NCBI RefSeq assembly: GCF_015694735.1
Contig: NZ_JADQDP010000001.1
Span: 186,001-250,000 of the forward strand
Direction: 5' to 3'
From: Hymenobacter properus
Lineage (GTDB): Bacteria; Bacteroidota; Bacteroidia; Cytophagales; Hymenobacteraceae
Length of the DNA: 64,000 nt
The position numbers and the translations under genes are program-made. The first letter of the stretch is position 1. The number at the start of each line of letters is the position of its first letter. Below the pieces are notes generated by a model. It had not been told where the DNA came from and made no database searches. It saw only the letters and a list, made by a program, of their open reading frames with translations. Of the stretch, positions 16,730 to 26,255 are shown in pieces.

Positions 16730-18031
16730 ATGCGCTTCATTCTCACCCTCGCTTTAGCCAGCACCGCCACCGCCGCTTTGGCCCAGGTGCCCGTGCCCGC
16801 CCCGGCCCAAACCAAGCCCGTGCTCATCACCGGCGCTACCCTGCACGTGGGCAACGGCACGGTGGTGCCCAACGCCGCCGTGGCCTTCGACAAAGGCCGC
16901 CTGACCTACGCCGGTCCGGCCGCCGGCTTCACCCAGGACCGGAGCGGCTACGAAACCATTGACGCCGCCGGCCAGCAGCTGTACCCGGGCCTGATTTTGC
17001 CCAACACCACGCTGGGCCTGACAGAAGTGGAGTCCATCCGGGCCACGGTGGACGAGGAGGAAGTGGGCACGCTGAACCCCAACGTACGCGCCCTCATTGC
17101 CTACAACACCGACTCCGACATCCTGCCCACCGTGCGTACCAACGGCGTGCTGCTGGCCCAGCCCACGCCCCGCGGCGGCCTGCTGGCCGGCCAGAGCAGC
17201 GTGGTGCAGCTCGACGCCTGGAACTGGCAGGACGCCGTGGTGCGCGCCGACGACGGCCAGCACCTGACCTGGCCCGCGATGATATTCCGCACCAATCCCA
17301 ACGAAGAAGCCACCGCCCTCGAAAAGCGCCAGAAAGCCCGCGAAGCCCAGCTGCGCGACCTGGAACAGCTGTTGAGCGAAGCCAGCGCCTACCGCCAGCT
17401 GCCCGCCGGCCGCAAGGAAAACCTGCGCCTTTCGTCGCTGGCCGGCATTTTCGACGGCTCCAAAACCTTGTACCTGCACGCCGACTACGGCAAGGAAATG
17501 ATCGAAGCCGTGCGCTTTGCCAAGCGCCTGGGGGCGCAGAAGGTGGCCGTGGTGGGCGCCCGCGACGCCTGGATGGTGCTTGATTTTCTGAAGCAGAACG
17601 ACGTGAGCGTGGTGGTGTCGCGTATTCACGCTCTGCCCCGGCGCGACGCCGACGACTACGACCAGCCCTACAAGCTGCCCGCTCAGCTGCAGGCCGCCGG
17701 TGTGCGCTTTTGCCTCGACTACCAGGGCCAGATGGAAACGGCGGGCTCGCGCAACCTGGCGTTCATTGCCGGTACGGCGGCCAGCTTCGGCCTCAGCAAG
17801 GAGCAGGCCCTCACGGCCGTAACGCTCACGCCGGCCCAGATTATGGGCATTGACAAAGACTACGGCTCGCTGGAAACGGGCAAGAGCGCCACCTTCGTGC
17901 TCAGCCAGGGCGACCTGCTCGACATGCGCACCAACGCCGTGACCCACGCCTTCATCGACGGCCGCAACATCTCGCTCGACAGCAAGCAAACCTACCTGGC
18001 CAAGAAATTCCGCAGCAAGTATGGGTTGTAA
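16730..18031 (+). CDS. Exported amidohydrolase-like protein, probably metal-free
   Basis: 433 residues from the ATG at 16730, which follows the previous stop by 7 bp and starts a clean signal peptide (MRFILTLALASTATAALAQ). The fold is amidohydrolase-like: a GATLHVGNG start, LYPGLILPNTTLGL in place of PGxxDxHxH, LTLTPAQIMGI and a C-terminal AFIDGRNI block. The two metal histidines are absent at the usual site, as in the first half of the upstream protein. It may be a partner subunit of the upstream enzyme or a structural homologue. Translationally linked operon inferred from spacing. Confidence 0.78.
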   Translation: MRFILTLALASTATAALAQVPVPAPAQTKPVLITGATLHVGNGTVVPNAAVAFDKGRLTYAGPAAGFTQDRSGYETIDAAGQQLYPGLILPNTTLGLTEVESIRATVDEEEVGTLNPNVRALIAYNTDSDILPTVRTNGVLLAQPTPRGGLLAGQSSVVQLDAWNWQDAVVRADDGQHLTWPAMIFRTNPNEEATALEKRQKAREAQLRDLEQLLSEASAYRQLPAGRKENLRLSSLAGIFDGSKTLYLHADYGKEMIEAVRFAKRLGAQKVAVVGARDAWMVLDFLKQNDVSVVVSRIHALPRRDADDYDQPYKLPAQLQAAGVRFCLDYQGQMETAGSRNLAFIAGTAASFGLSKEQALTAVTLTPAQIMGIDKDYGSLETGKSATFVLSQGDLLDMRTNAVTHAFIDGRNISLDSKQTYLAKKFRSKYGL

Positions 18032-18160
18032 TCGGGGCTAAGCTGTTGCCGCCAGTCCTTCCTGATAATCATAAAAATAAGCGCCGCTAAGTATTGCAGA
18101 ATTGCTTTACTTAGTGGCGCTGATATTTTTGGCAAATCAGACCTTTTAACGGCAGTCAAG

Positions 18161-20053
18161 ATGCGATGTATGTACCGGGCCTTTCGATTGGTGTTGCAGC
18201 TGGGGTTTTGCACGGGCGTACTGGCCGCGAGTGCCGCCGCGCAAGCCCCACCCGCCGCCTCTCCGCTGGTTGACAGCCTGAACCAGCGCCGCGCCCAGGG
18301 CCCTGATACCGCCCGGCTGCGCCTGCTGCTGGCCGATGCCAACGCCCTGCGCACCACCGAGCCTATTGAAGCCCGGCGCCTGGCCACGCTGGCCTTGCAG
18401 GAGGCCCGGCGCGGACCCGGCCGCCCCGCCCAGCAACAGGCAGCTCTGCTGCTTCTGGGGCGGCTTGCCAATGCGGAGGGCGACTTTGCCACGGCGGCTA
18501 AAAACCTCATGCCCGCGCTGCGCTTGGCCGAGCAGCGCCACGACTTGCTGGGCCAAGGCAGCGCCTGCCTGGCCCTGGCCACCACCAACAAAAACCTGCA
18601 GCAACTCGCCCAAAGCCTGCAGTACGCCCGCCGCGCCCAGGCCCTGCTGAGCCAGGCCGTGCAGGCCGGCGATGCCCGCGCCGCCAAGCCGCTGGCCATT
18701 GCCTATAACAACAGCGGCACCGCCCTGATGGAGCAAAACCAGCTGGCCGCCGCCCGCGCCGACTTCCGCACCTCGCTGCAAAAGGCCCGTGCCTTGGGCG
18801 ATTCCAGCGTGGCCGTGCTGGCACTCTACAACCTCGGCGGCTTGGCCCTGCGGCAGAAAAATGGCCCCGAAGCCTACCGCTACTACCGCCAGACCCTGGC
18901 CATCGACCAGGCCGAGGGCAACGAGCAGGGCCAGGCCGAATCGTGGCTGAACCTGGGCGATGCCCTGGCCCTGTTGCACCGCACCGCCGAGGCCGAAGAT
19001 GCCTACCGCCACGCCCTGCAGCTGGCCCGGCGCCTGCACGCGCTGCCCATAGTGCGGGTGGTGTACAATGGTTTTGCGTCGCTTTATGAAGCTGAAAATC
19101 AACCGGCCAAAGCCTTGCAGTGGCAGAAACGCTTTCAGTTGCTCAACGACTCAATTTTTCAGCAGGAAAGCACCCAGCAGGTAGCCGAGCTTCAAACCAA
19201 GTACGACACCGAGAAGAAGGACGCCCAAAACCGCCTGCAGGCGGCCCGTCTGCGCGAGCAGCAGCAAATCATCCGGCGGCGCACCACGCTGCTGTGGGCC
19301 GGTGCGCTGGTGGCGCTGCTGCTGGCCGGGCTGGCTTACTCGTGGGTGGCCCGGCGCCGCCTGCGGCGGGAGGTAGAATTTGCCGAGGAGCGCCAAGCCC
19401 TGCAGCAGCAGCGCGCCCAGGCCGTGCTGGAGGCCGAAGAAACCGAGCGCCGCCGCATTGGCTCCGACCTGCACGACGGCGTGGGCCAGCTGCTGACGGC
19501 CGCCAAAATGAACCTGCACGCGCTGGGCGACGAGCTGCAGCTGCACACCACCGGCCAGCAAGCCATGTTCCAGAACGCGTTGGATGGGGTGGACGAAAGC
19601 TTTCGCGAGGTGCGCAGCATCTCGCACAACCTGCTGCCCAATGCCCTCATCAAGCGCGGCTTGGCCCAGGCCGTGCGCGACTTCCTGAACAAGATTGCCC
19701 CCGACGGCCGCCTCAAGGTGCAGCTCGAGGTGGTGGGCCTCGACCAGGGTGGCCGCATTCCGGCCACGGTGGAAAACGTGCTGTTTCGTGTCATTCAGGA
19801 GCTGGTGCAGAACATTTTGAAGCACGCCCGCGCCACGGAAATAACCTTGCAAATCATTCGTAGCGCCGAGGAGCTGACGGTGATGGTGGAGGACAACGGC
19901 GTGGGCTTCGACCCTGCCGCGCTGGGCGCGGAGGCGGGCATCGGCCTCAAAAACATCGAGAGCCGCATGGCCTACCTGGGCGGCCGGGCCGACTTCGACG
20001 CCGCCCCCGGCCGGGGCACTACCGTGACGCTGGAAGTGCCCATGGAAGCCTGA
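18161..20053 (+). CDS. TPR-containing NarL-family sensor histidine kinase
   Basis: 630 residues. A signal peptide, or possibly a membrane anchor, opens the protein; tetratricopeptide-like helices occupy about 40-340 in the periplasm; a transmembrane helix lies at about 376-396; then a coiled linker. The HisKA_3 phosphoacceptor is His438 in IGSDLHDGVGQLL. The ATPase has N551 in NILKHA, the G1 box DNGVGFD (578-584) and GIGLKNI. All catalytic residues are present. The response regulator lies 131 bp downstream on the same strand and is the likely partner. The signal is unknown; this TPR-type kinase architecture is common in Bacteroidota. Confidence 0.92.
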   Translation: MRCMYRAFRLVLQLGFCTGVLAASAAAQAPPAASPLVDSLNQRRAQGPDTARLRLLLADANALRTTEPIEARRLATLALQEARRGPGRPAQQQAALLLLGRLANAEGDFATAAKNLMPALRLAEQRHDLLGQGSACLALATTNKNLQQLAQSLQYARRAQALLSQAVQAGDARAAKPLAIAYNNSGTALMEQNQLAAARADFRTSLQKARALGDSSVAVLALYNLGGLALRQKNGPEAYRYYRQTLAIDQAEGNEQGQAESWLNLGDALALLHRTAEAEDAYRHALQLARRLHALPIVRVVYNGFASLYEAENQPAKALQWQKRFQLLNDSIFQQESTQQVAELQTKYDTEKKDAQNRLQAARLREQQQIIRRRTTLLWAGALVALLLAGLAYSWVARRRLRREVEFAEERQALQQQRAQAVLEAEETERRRIGSDLHDGVGQLLTAAKMNLHALGDELQLHTTGQQAMFQNALDGVDESFREVRSISHNLLPNALIKRGLAQAVRDFLNKIAPDGRLKVQLEVVGLDQGGRIPATVENVLFRVIQELVQNILKHARATEITLQIIRSAEELTVMVEDNGVGFDPAALGAEAGIGLKNIESRMAYLGGRADFDAAPGRGTTVTLEVPMEA

Positions 20054-20184
20054 ATGGTAAAATTCCCGGCTTGAATTGTTGCAAACCGCGTTTCGGCTTG
20101 AGTATGTTTGAATCTGTATATTTAACCGTAGGTTGGATTTGCTCTACCGAAACCTGACTTACGCTTCTGCAAAAACTTCTGACC

Positions 20185-20859
20185 ATGAGCTACGAGCCTG
20201 CCGCCCCGTCCCGTACTTCTGTGCTGCTGGTAGATGACCACCAGATGGTGATTGAGGGAATCAAAACCTTGCTGAAAACTGATGCGTCGGTGCGCGTGGT
20301 GGCCCAGGCCAACTCGGGCTTTCTGGCGCTGCGCTGCCTGCACGAGCACCCCGAAATCAGCGTGGCCCTTGTCGATTTAAACATGCCCCAGATGAGCGGT
20401 GTGGAGCTGACGCGGCACATCCGGGCGGGTTTTCCCGCGGTGCGGGTGCTGGCACTCAGCATGTTTCACGACCACGCCTCCGTGATGGAAGTGCTAGACG
20501 CGGGCGGCGCCGGCTACCTGCTCAAAAACGCCACCAAGGCCGAACTCAGTGCCGCCATCGCCAACGTGGCGGCTGGCCGCACCCACTTCAGCCAGGAAGT
20601 GGGCCAGACGCTGCTGCAGCACCTCGACGTGCCCGCCCAGCGCCGCGGCGGTGCCCAGCCCGTGGCCGAGCTCACCACCCGCGAAAGGGAAGTTTTGCGC
20701 CTGGTGGCCGAAGAAAAGTCAAATCAGGATATCGCCGCCGCGCTGTTTATCTCGGAGCGCACCGTGGAAACGCACCGCAAAAACATCCTTACCAAAACAA
20801 GCTGTAAGTCGGTGGTGGGGCTGATTCAGTACGCCATCAAGCACAAGCTGCTGGCGTGA
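20185..20859 (+). CDS. NarL/FixJ-family response regulator
   Basis: 224 residues. The receiver domain has acidic pair Asp17-Asp18, phospho-acceptor Asp64 in VDLNMP and Lys in YLLKNA. The C-terminal LuxR-type helix-turn-helix (about 155-215) contains LTTREREVLRLV and ISERTVETHRKN. DNA-binding output partner of the upstream TPR kinase. The kinase and regulator are separated by 131 bp, so a separate promoter is possible. Confidence 0.93.
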   Translation: MSYEPAAPSRTSVLLVDDHQMVIEGIKTLLKTDASVRVVAQANSGFLALRCLHEHPEISVALVDLNMPQMSGVELTRHIRAGFPAVRVLALSMFHDHASVMEVLDAGGAGYLLKNATKAELSAAIANVAAGRTHFSQEVGQTLLQHLDVPAQRRGGAQPVAELTTREREVLRLVAEEKSNQDIAAALFISERTVETHRKNILTKTSCKSVVGLIQYAIKHKLLA

Positions 20860-20874
20860 ATGTGGGTTGGGGGG

Positions 20875-21011
20875 CTGTCATCATAAGCATTCTGCGAAAG
20901 CAAAAGCGAAAGCTTTCTAACGCCTGGGTAGATACGGCAGCACATTATCAAATCGGCGCAACGGTGAGAAGGTCCTTCGTCCCTGCTTTCGCAGAATGCT
21001 CAGGATGACAG
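20875..21011. repeat. Intergenic inverted repeat, family A
   Basis: Terminal arms of about 27 bp: CTGTCATCATAAGCATTCTG near 20875 and its complement ending CAGGATGACAG at 21011. An internal GAGAAGGTCCTTCGT matches the family A elements at 24.3, 26.2, 32.0 and 43.7 kb. It occupies most of the 252-bp gap after the response regulator. Confidence 0.75.
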
Positions 21012-21111
21012 CCTATTCCCTTCCCTCCACCAACCCACCACTCCACCTTTCCCATCATTTCGGCGTTCCTTTGCGTTATGCACCCACGCGCGCCTTTTCG
21101 CGCCCCCGCTG

Positions 21112-23139
21112 ATGTTTCGACTGCTGACGCTGATTCTGCTACTCCCTGTTTTTGCCCACGCCCAAACTTCTTTCGTGCCCGATGAACGGGCGTACTACGG
21201 CCTGATTGACCGCGGCAGCGGGCGCTGCCTCGACATTGCCAGTGCCAGCACCAGCAGCGGCGCGGCAGCCGTGCAGTGGGAGTTCACCCACGCCAATAGC
21301 CAGCAGTGGCGCTTTGTGCCCATCCGGCAGGGCAGCGAGTACTTCCGCATCGAGTCGCGCAACAGCAGCCTGTGCCTCACGGCCGACAAGCCCGGCGAAA
21401 ACCTGCCCTTGGTGCAGCGCCCCTACCAGGGCGGCGAGCAGCAGCAGTGGCGGCTGGTGCCGGCCGGCCCGGCCGGCAGCTTCCAGCTCGAAAACCGCAG
21501 CGAAAGCCGGGTGGCGGCCCTGGCAGCGTCCGACAAATTCAACGGTACGCCAGTGGTGATGCAGAAAGGCAATGGCCGGGCCAGCCAGCAGTGGCGCCTG
21601 TTTCGGCTGCGGCTGAACGTGCTGGAAGGGCCGTCGCCCTTCGGGGCGCCGCAGCCCCTGGCCGGCCTGAACTCGCCCGGCAACGAGCTGCACCCCGTGC
21701 TGAGCCCCGACGGCCATACGCTTTACTTCGCCCGCACCAAGTTTGCCGGCAACACCGAAGGCAACACCGACTCGGGCGATGCCTGGGTGAGCCAGAGCGC
21801 AGACCAAGGCAAAACCTGGGGCGCCCCCACGCGCCTCGACGGTATTAATACTGCCCAGAACAACGAAGTGGTGGCCGCTACCGGCCCCGACGGCCGCACC
21901 TTGTTTGTGCGTGGCACCTACGATGCCAACGGGTTTCGGGACGAAAGCGTGAGCAAGGTGAGCAGCGTAGCAGCGGCCAGCGGCTCTGCTAAGGGTGTGA
22001 AGCCGGCGGCCGTGGCCATCAGCAATTTTTACACGGCGGTGCCGGGGGCGGGCTACTTTGTGAGTAACGACGGCCAAATTCTGTTGCTCTCGCTGGAGCG
22101 TGGCGATTCCGAAGGCGGCAACGATTTGTACCTGAGCCGGCCCGATGGGAAGGGCGGCTTTGGCGAGCCTACCAGCCTGGGCCCGGTGCTTAACTCGCCG
22201 GGTTTCGACTTCGCGCCCTGGCTCACCCCCGATGGCAAAACCCTGTATTTCGCTTCCTATGGCCACATGGGCTACGGCTCGGCCGATATTTTTGTCAGCA
22301 CCCGGCTCGACGACAGCTGGACCCAGTGGAGCGAGCCCCGCAACCTGGGCCCGGCCCTGAACGGTCCTGGCTTCAATGCCTACCTGACTCTCACCGCTGA
22401 CGGCAAAACGGCTTACTACTCATCATCGCCCGCCCCCAACGTTCCCAGCGACCTGATGCGCACCGGCCGCGCCACCCCCGCCGACTCGCTGCCGGCCGCG
22501 CCCGCCGTGGCCGCCTTCGACCCCAACGCCCGGGCCTTCCTGAGCGGGCGCGTGCTCGACGCCCGCACCAAGCAGCCAGTGCCCGGCGCCACCGTGAAAG
22601 CCAACCTCCTGGCCAATGCCGCCGGCGCGCAGTACAACGCCACCGGCCGCTCCGACAATACTGGCGGCTACCAGCTGTCGCTGCTGCCGGGCCGCTACTA
22701 CCTCACGGCCACCGGCGGCGGCTTCCTGACGGTGGGCGACACGGTGGTGATAGCCGGTTCGCCCCGGCGCGACCTGCTGCTGCTGCCCGCCGCCGTAGGC
22801 GCCAAAATCGACCTGCCCAGCATCCTGTTTGCCCAGGGCAAAGCCACGCTGCTGGGCACGGCCTATGCCGAACTCAACCGCCTGGCCATTGCCCTGCAGG
22901 CCAGCCCCGGCACCGAAATCCGCTTGGAGGGCCACACTTCCAACGAGCCGCCGGCCGACAAAAACCAGCAGCTCTCCGAAGACCGGGTGGCCGAGGTGAA
23001 GCGCTACCTCGTGGGCCGGGGTGTGGCTGAAAACCGCATCACTACCGTCGGCTTCGGCGGCTCGAAGCCCAAGTACAGCAACGACCGCGAAGAAACCCGC
23101 CGCCTCAACCGCCGTGTGGAGCTGGTAATTGTGAAGTAA
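21112..23139 (+). CDS. Exported ricin-type/PD40/OmpA multidomain protein
   Basis: 675 residues with a signal peptide (cleavage near HAQ). Order: a ricin-type beta-trefoil at about 22-165 with QQWR (QxW) repeats; beta-propeller PD40 blades at about 180-450 (for example LSPDGHTLYFAR, LTPDGKTLYFAS, LTADGKTAYYSS); a carboxypeptidase-regulatory-like Ig domain at about 480-560 (LSGRVLDARTKQPVPGATV); and a C-terminal OmpA domain at about 565-675 with RLEGHTSNE and NRRVELVI, which binds peptidoglycan. The likely location is the periplasmic face of the outer membrane. The ricin domain suggests glycan binding. It stands alone between a repeat and a convergent gene. Confidence 0.88.
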   Translation: MFRLLTLILLLPVFAHAQTSFVPDERAYYGLIDRGSGRCLDIASASTSSGAAAVQWEFTHANSQQWRFVPIRQGSEYFRIESRNSSLCLTADKPGENLPLVQRPYQGGEQQQWRLVPAGPAGSFQLENRSESRVAALAASDKFNGTPVVMQKGNGRASQQWRLFRLRLNVLEGPSPFGAPQPLAGLNSPGNELHPVLSPDGHTLYFARTKFAGNTEGNTDSGDAWVSQSADQGKTWGAPTRLDGINTAQNNEVVAATGPDGRTLFVRGTYDANGFRDESVSKVSSVAAASGSAKGVKPAAVAISNFYTAVPGAGYFVSNDGQILLLSLERGDSEGGNDLYLSRPDGKGGFGEPTSLGPVLNSPGFDFAPWLTPDGKTLYFASYGHMGYGSADIFVSTRLDDSWTQWSEPRNLGPALNGPGFNAYLTLTADGKTAYYSSSPAPNVPSDLMRTGRATPADSLPAAPAVAAFDPNARAFLSGRVLDARTKQPVPGATVKANLLANAAGAQYNATGRSDNTGGYQLSLLPGRYYLTATGGGFLTVGDTVVIAGSPRRDLLLLPAAVGAKIDLPSILFAQGKATLLGTAYAELNRLAIALQASPGTEIRLEGHTSNEPPADKNQQLSEDRVAEVKRYLVGRGVAENRITTVGFGGSKPKYSNDREETRRLNRRVELVIVK

Positions 23140-23245
23140 CCCCGGCTCTGCGAGTTGGGCAAGTGAAAGGACCGGACCCGCAGCATTATAAACGCACAGG
23201 CAAGCATGCTCGCTCCGTTCCCTGTTCGGATTTGCATCGTCCAGG

Positions 23246-24280
23246 CTACTTCGGCCGGCGCCAGATAAAGCCGTCGAGCACGTAGTGAGTCGATTGGGGC
23301 AGTGCCAGCAGCGGCACCAGCCACATGAGCAGCACCGGGCTGGCCACAGCCGGCAGCCGCTGAAACCAGCCGAACACCGTGCCGTGCTCGCGCCACACCA
23401 GCCCATCCCAAAGCCCTTCTTCGAGGAAAGCAAACAGTACCACGGCCCCCAGAAACACCGCCAGCCCATAGCGGCCGGCCCAGGCCCCGCGCCGGGGAGG
23501 TGTGGGCGCCTGGCTCGACGTAGCGCCCCCGTTCCAGACCAATGCCAGGTAGGGTATGCCGTGCGAAACCACGTTGAGCAGCGTGAAAGCCAGGTCGCCG
23601 TTGAACCACACAATGCCGGCGTACCACGACACCAGCGTGCCGCCCAGCAGCAGGTTGCGCGGCAGGTTGAAGGTGCGGGTGCGGCGCCACTTTAAGAATT
23701 CGTGGCTGGCGTAGGCGGCAAGGAGAGCCACGTAAAGGATGGTGGCCAACAGCCGGCCCAAGGGCCAGTTGAACTGCACAAATTCGCCGTCGATAAACCA
23801 GTTGAAGTTGCGCCCCGGTGATAGATGCCAGTACAGCAGCGGGTAGAGGGTGGCGTAATAAACCAGGGCAGAGGCCAGCCAGTCGCCGCTGGCGCGCAAC
23901 TCGTGCCGGCTATAAATCCGCAAAAAGCCGTATTGCTGGCGGATGAAATGAAACACCGCCAGATAAGCCAGCACCCGCCAAAACACCAGCCCGCCTAGGC
24001 TATGCAAGGCAACGCCTGTCGTGTAGCAGGCCACCGGCACTACCCACAGCAGCGTGCGCCGCTGTCGCCGCTTCAGCGGGTCGAAATAGGTTTGGAACAG
24101 GGTTCCGTACACGTGGGCCACATCGATGAGCACTACCAGGGCCACCCAGGCCAGCAGCGGCATCTGGGCCGTGCTGCGGTAGGGGGCGGGCAGGGCCAGC
24201 ACCGCCGCCAGCGCCAGAAAGGGCGGCGCCAGAATCAGCAGCCCGTCGTAGCGGGCCGAACGAATCCAGGGTTGGGGCAT
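23246..24280 (-). CDS. Polytopic membrane protein with conserved histidines
   Basis: 344 residues from the ATG at 24280. The frame is open further upstream, but that extension (reading RSFAALRMT) is translated from the neighbouring repeat, so I excluded it. About eight membrane helices are visible. Histidines sit in IDVAHVYGTLF, FHFIRQQYGF, HGIPYLALVW and THYVLDGFIWR, conserved-looking positions at helix ends that could bind a metal. No named family is recognised. It ends the minus-strand series with the flavin oxidoreductase and polyamine-type genes, separated only by a repeat, and may belong to that system. Confidence 0.75.
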   Translation of the reverse strand: MPQPWIRSARYDGLLILAPPFLALAAVLALPAPYRSTAQMPLLAWVALVVLIDVAHVYGTLFQTYFDPLKRRQRRTLLWVVPVACYTTGVALHSLGGLVFWRVLAYLAVFHFIRQQYGFLRIYSRHELRASGDWLASALVYYATLYPLLYWHLSPGRNFNWFIDGEFVQFNWPLGRLLATILYVALLAAYASHEFLKWRRTRTFNLPRNLLLGGTLVSWYAGIVWFNGDLAFTLLNVVSHGIPYLALVWNGGATSSQAPTPPRRGAWAGRYGLAVFLGAVVLFAFLEEGLWDGLVWREHGTVFGWFQRLPAVASPVLLMWLVPLLALPQSTHYVLDGFIWRRPK

Positions 24281-24304
24281 GGGCGGGTGTGGAGTATCAT
24301 TATG

Positions 24305-24393
24305 TGTCATCCTGAGCGCAGCGAAGGACCTTATCAAGAGAGAACGATTTTCGTTCGTCGGTGATAATGTCCGTCGCTGCGCTCAGGTTGACA
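24305..24393. repeat. Intergenic inverted repeat, family A
   Basis: Arms TGTCATCCTGAGCGCAGCGA (from 24305) and the complement of TGTCAACCTGAGCGCAGCGA (ending 24393), extended by a diverged GGACCTTATCA/GGACATTATCA. The right arm overlaps the last codons and stop of the flavin oxidoreductase gene. Confidence 0.85.
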
Positions 24394-26035
24394 GAGGGTT
24401 GTCAGCTTGAAACACGCCCAGCATTTCCCGCGCCGCCCGGATGCCCTGATAAAAGCCTTCCTCAAAAATAGAAATGCCGCTCAAATCAGTGTGAGCGAAG
24501 AAAATACGGTCGCGCACGGGCTGCATTGCCGCCTGCCGCGCTGCGCCCCACACAAGGCCGGGGGTGGGCGCCACCATGCCGTGGCCCCACACCCAGAGGT
24601 CGGCTTGCTGAATGTAGGGCGTCACGCCGGGGTGGTAAGTTTCGAGCTCGGCCACCACGCGGGGCAGCCACTCGGCGTAGGGCGTTTGGTAGGCGCGGCG
24701 GCGGGCGGGCCCGGGGGCTTCGTCGGTGAGGGGCCAGTACAGAGTAATGACCTTGGGCGCGCCGTTTTCCTGCTGCAGCGACTGCTGCGCGGCGTTGATG
24801 TAGCCCAGCGAGGCGCTGCCGTAGCGCACGTTGTCCCAGCTCAGCGGTCGGCCGGGGCCCTGTGGCAGGCCTTCCACGGTGAGGTTGGCGATAAGCCAGG
24901 GGGCGTGGTGCAGGGCATTGTGCGGAGGCAGGGCATGGCCGGGCACCTGGGCCAGCAGGCGGTGGGCGATGTGCAGGGGCGTGGCCAGCAGCACGCGCCG
25001 GGCCCGCACGCGGCTGCTTAGCCGGGTGGCCGCGTTGTAGGTGAGCACCTCCACGCCGCTAGCGGTTTCGCGGAGGTCGTAGGCCAGAGTGCGGCTTTGG
25101 ATGGGGCCCGCGGCTTGGCGGCGCAGGTTTTCGGTCAGGAATTGGTTGCCTTCGGGCCAGGTCAGCACGTCGCTGCCAGTGGCGTTGTAGGCGCGGCCCT
25201 TGCGGCTGGCGAAGTAGTGCAGTCCCGCCCAAGCCGATACCTGCGCCGCCAACGCGCCGTAGTCGTCGCGGCAGGCGTAGTCCAGGTACCAGCGCAGCGG
25301 CGCGGCCGTGAAGCCTTCGCGGGTGAGGTAGTCGGCAAAGGAAAGCTGGTCGAGCTGCCGGTATTCCGGGTCGGCCGAGGCATGGTCGAGTGGAATGCAA
25401 AAGGCATCGCGCCCGTCGCGGCCTTTGGCCGCTTTCAGGTTGTCAATCAGCTTAAAAAAACGTGCAAACTGCGCCTCCTCGGCAGCTGAAAGGTTAAGAT
25501 TGGGCACCAGCCCGTCCTGCCAGTGGCCGTCAATGCTCAGGCGCTCGTCGGGGTCGTGGCAGAGGTGGTAGTCGCTGTAGATGGGCAGGCCATTGGGAGC
25601 ATAGCCGGTAAGCGCGCCGCATTCCTGCAGAAAACCCAGCAGTTCCACGTTGCGCACGTCGGGCACGGGCAGGTAGTGGGCGCCCCATGGGTAGGCCGAT
25701 GCCGCATTTTGGCCCGCAGCGGCGTTGCCCCCGGTTTCTGCGGCCATTTCCACCAGCAGCGTATCGCGCAGGCCGTGGCGGTGCAGCCAGCGCCGGGCCG
25801 AAAGGCCGGCCACGCCCCCGCCAATGATTAGCACCTCCGTTTCGAGGGTTTCGGTGGGTGGGGGAATGCGGGTGGGGTCGCGCAGCAAGTGGCCGGTGGC
25901 GGCGTCCTGGCCTACCATCTGGCCTTTGATGTGGGCAAGTGGGTTGGTAGGCGCGCAGCCGGGCAGGGCCGGGAGCAGCAGTGCCCCCGTAAGGGCCGCG
26001 CCGCCTTGGGCCAGAAAGGTGCGACGGTTGGGCAT
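24383..26035 (-). CDS. Tat-exported lipoprotein FAD-dependent oxidoreductase
   Basis: 550 residues. The N-terminus NRRTFLAQGG is a twin-arginine signal and LPALPGC a lipobox with Cys27, so the protein is folded before export and lipid-anchored. The Rossmann motif GGGVAGLSA lies at 72-80, followed by an acidic residue ending the second strand and a flavin amine oxidase-like C-terminus (HTDLSGISIFEEGFYQG). The substrate is unknown; next to polyamine-type synthesis genes, an amine oxidase role is attractive but unproven. The last two residues and stop codon come from the adjacent repeat. Upstream lie a composite repeat and the spermidine synthase homologue, on the same strand. Confidence 0.86.
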   Translation of the reverse strand: MPNRRTFLAQGGAALTGALLLPALPGCAPTNPLAHIKGQMVGQDAATGHLLRDPTRIPPPTETLETEVLIIGGGVAGLSARRWLHRHGLRDTLLVEMAAETGGNAAAGQNAASAYPWGAHYLPVPDVRNVELLGFLQECGALTGYAPNGLPIYSDYHLCHDPDERLSIDGHWQDGLVPNLNLSAAEEAQFARFFKLIDNLKAAKGRDGRDAFCIPLDHASADPEYRQLDQLSFADYLTREGFTAAPLRWYLDYACRDDYGALAAQVSAWAGLHYFASRKGRAYNATGSDVLTWPEGNQFLTENLRRQAAGPIQSRTLAYDLRETASGVEVLTYNAATRLSSRVRARRVLLATPLHIAHRLLAQVPGHALPPHNALHHAPWLIANLTVEGLPQGPGRPLSWDNVRYGSASLGYINAAQQSLQQENGAPKVITLYWPLTDEAPGPARRRAYQTPYAEWLPRVVAELETYHPGVTPYIQQADLWVWGHGMVAPTPGLVWGAARQAAMQPVRDRIFFAHTDLSGISIFEEGFYQGIRAAREMLGVFQADNPLST

Positions 26036-26098
26036 GAGGGGGAGGTGGGAAGAAGGGGACGGGGGAGTAGGGAAACGAGGTAATGCTATGCTGTGCGT

Positions 26099-26242
26099 TA
26101 TCGAGGCATCTTGCGTGCAGCATTAAATCAATCGTCTGTCGTCTTGGGCAGAACGAAGGGCCTTGTTGCGTTTAAGCGAATGAATGCCGACATGAGAAGG
26201 TCCTTCGTCTCTGCTCGATGCGCAAAATGCTCAGGTTGACAG
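26099..26242. repeat. Composite intergenic repeat (B half-copy plus family A)
   Basis: A half copy of family B (CGAGGCATCTTGCGTGCAG, 26102-26120) is followed by a diverged family A element, with left arm CTGTCGTCTTGGGCAGAACG from 26135 and right arm ending TCAGGTTGACAG at 26242. It lies between the spermidine synthase and flavin oxidoreductase genes. Confidence 0.65.
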
Positions 26243-26255
26243 GCGACTTCTGCCA

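Noticed and set aside
18146..19102. Long antisense frames opposite the kinase, amidohydrolase and permease genes
   Set aside because: High GC leaves antisense frames open; their translations are Gly/His/Gln-rich without motifs, while the plus-strand frames carry complete domain signatures.
24281..24337. N-terminal extension of the membrane protein reading RSFAALRMT
   Set aside because: This peptide is the translation of the family A repeat arm; the ATG at 24280 lies outside the repeat.
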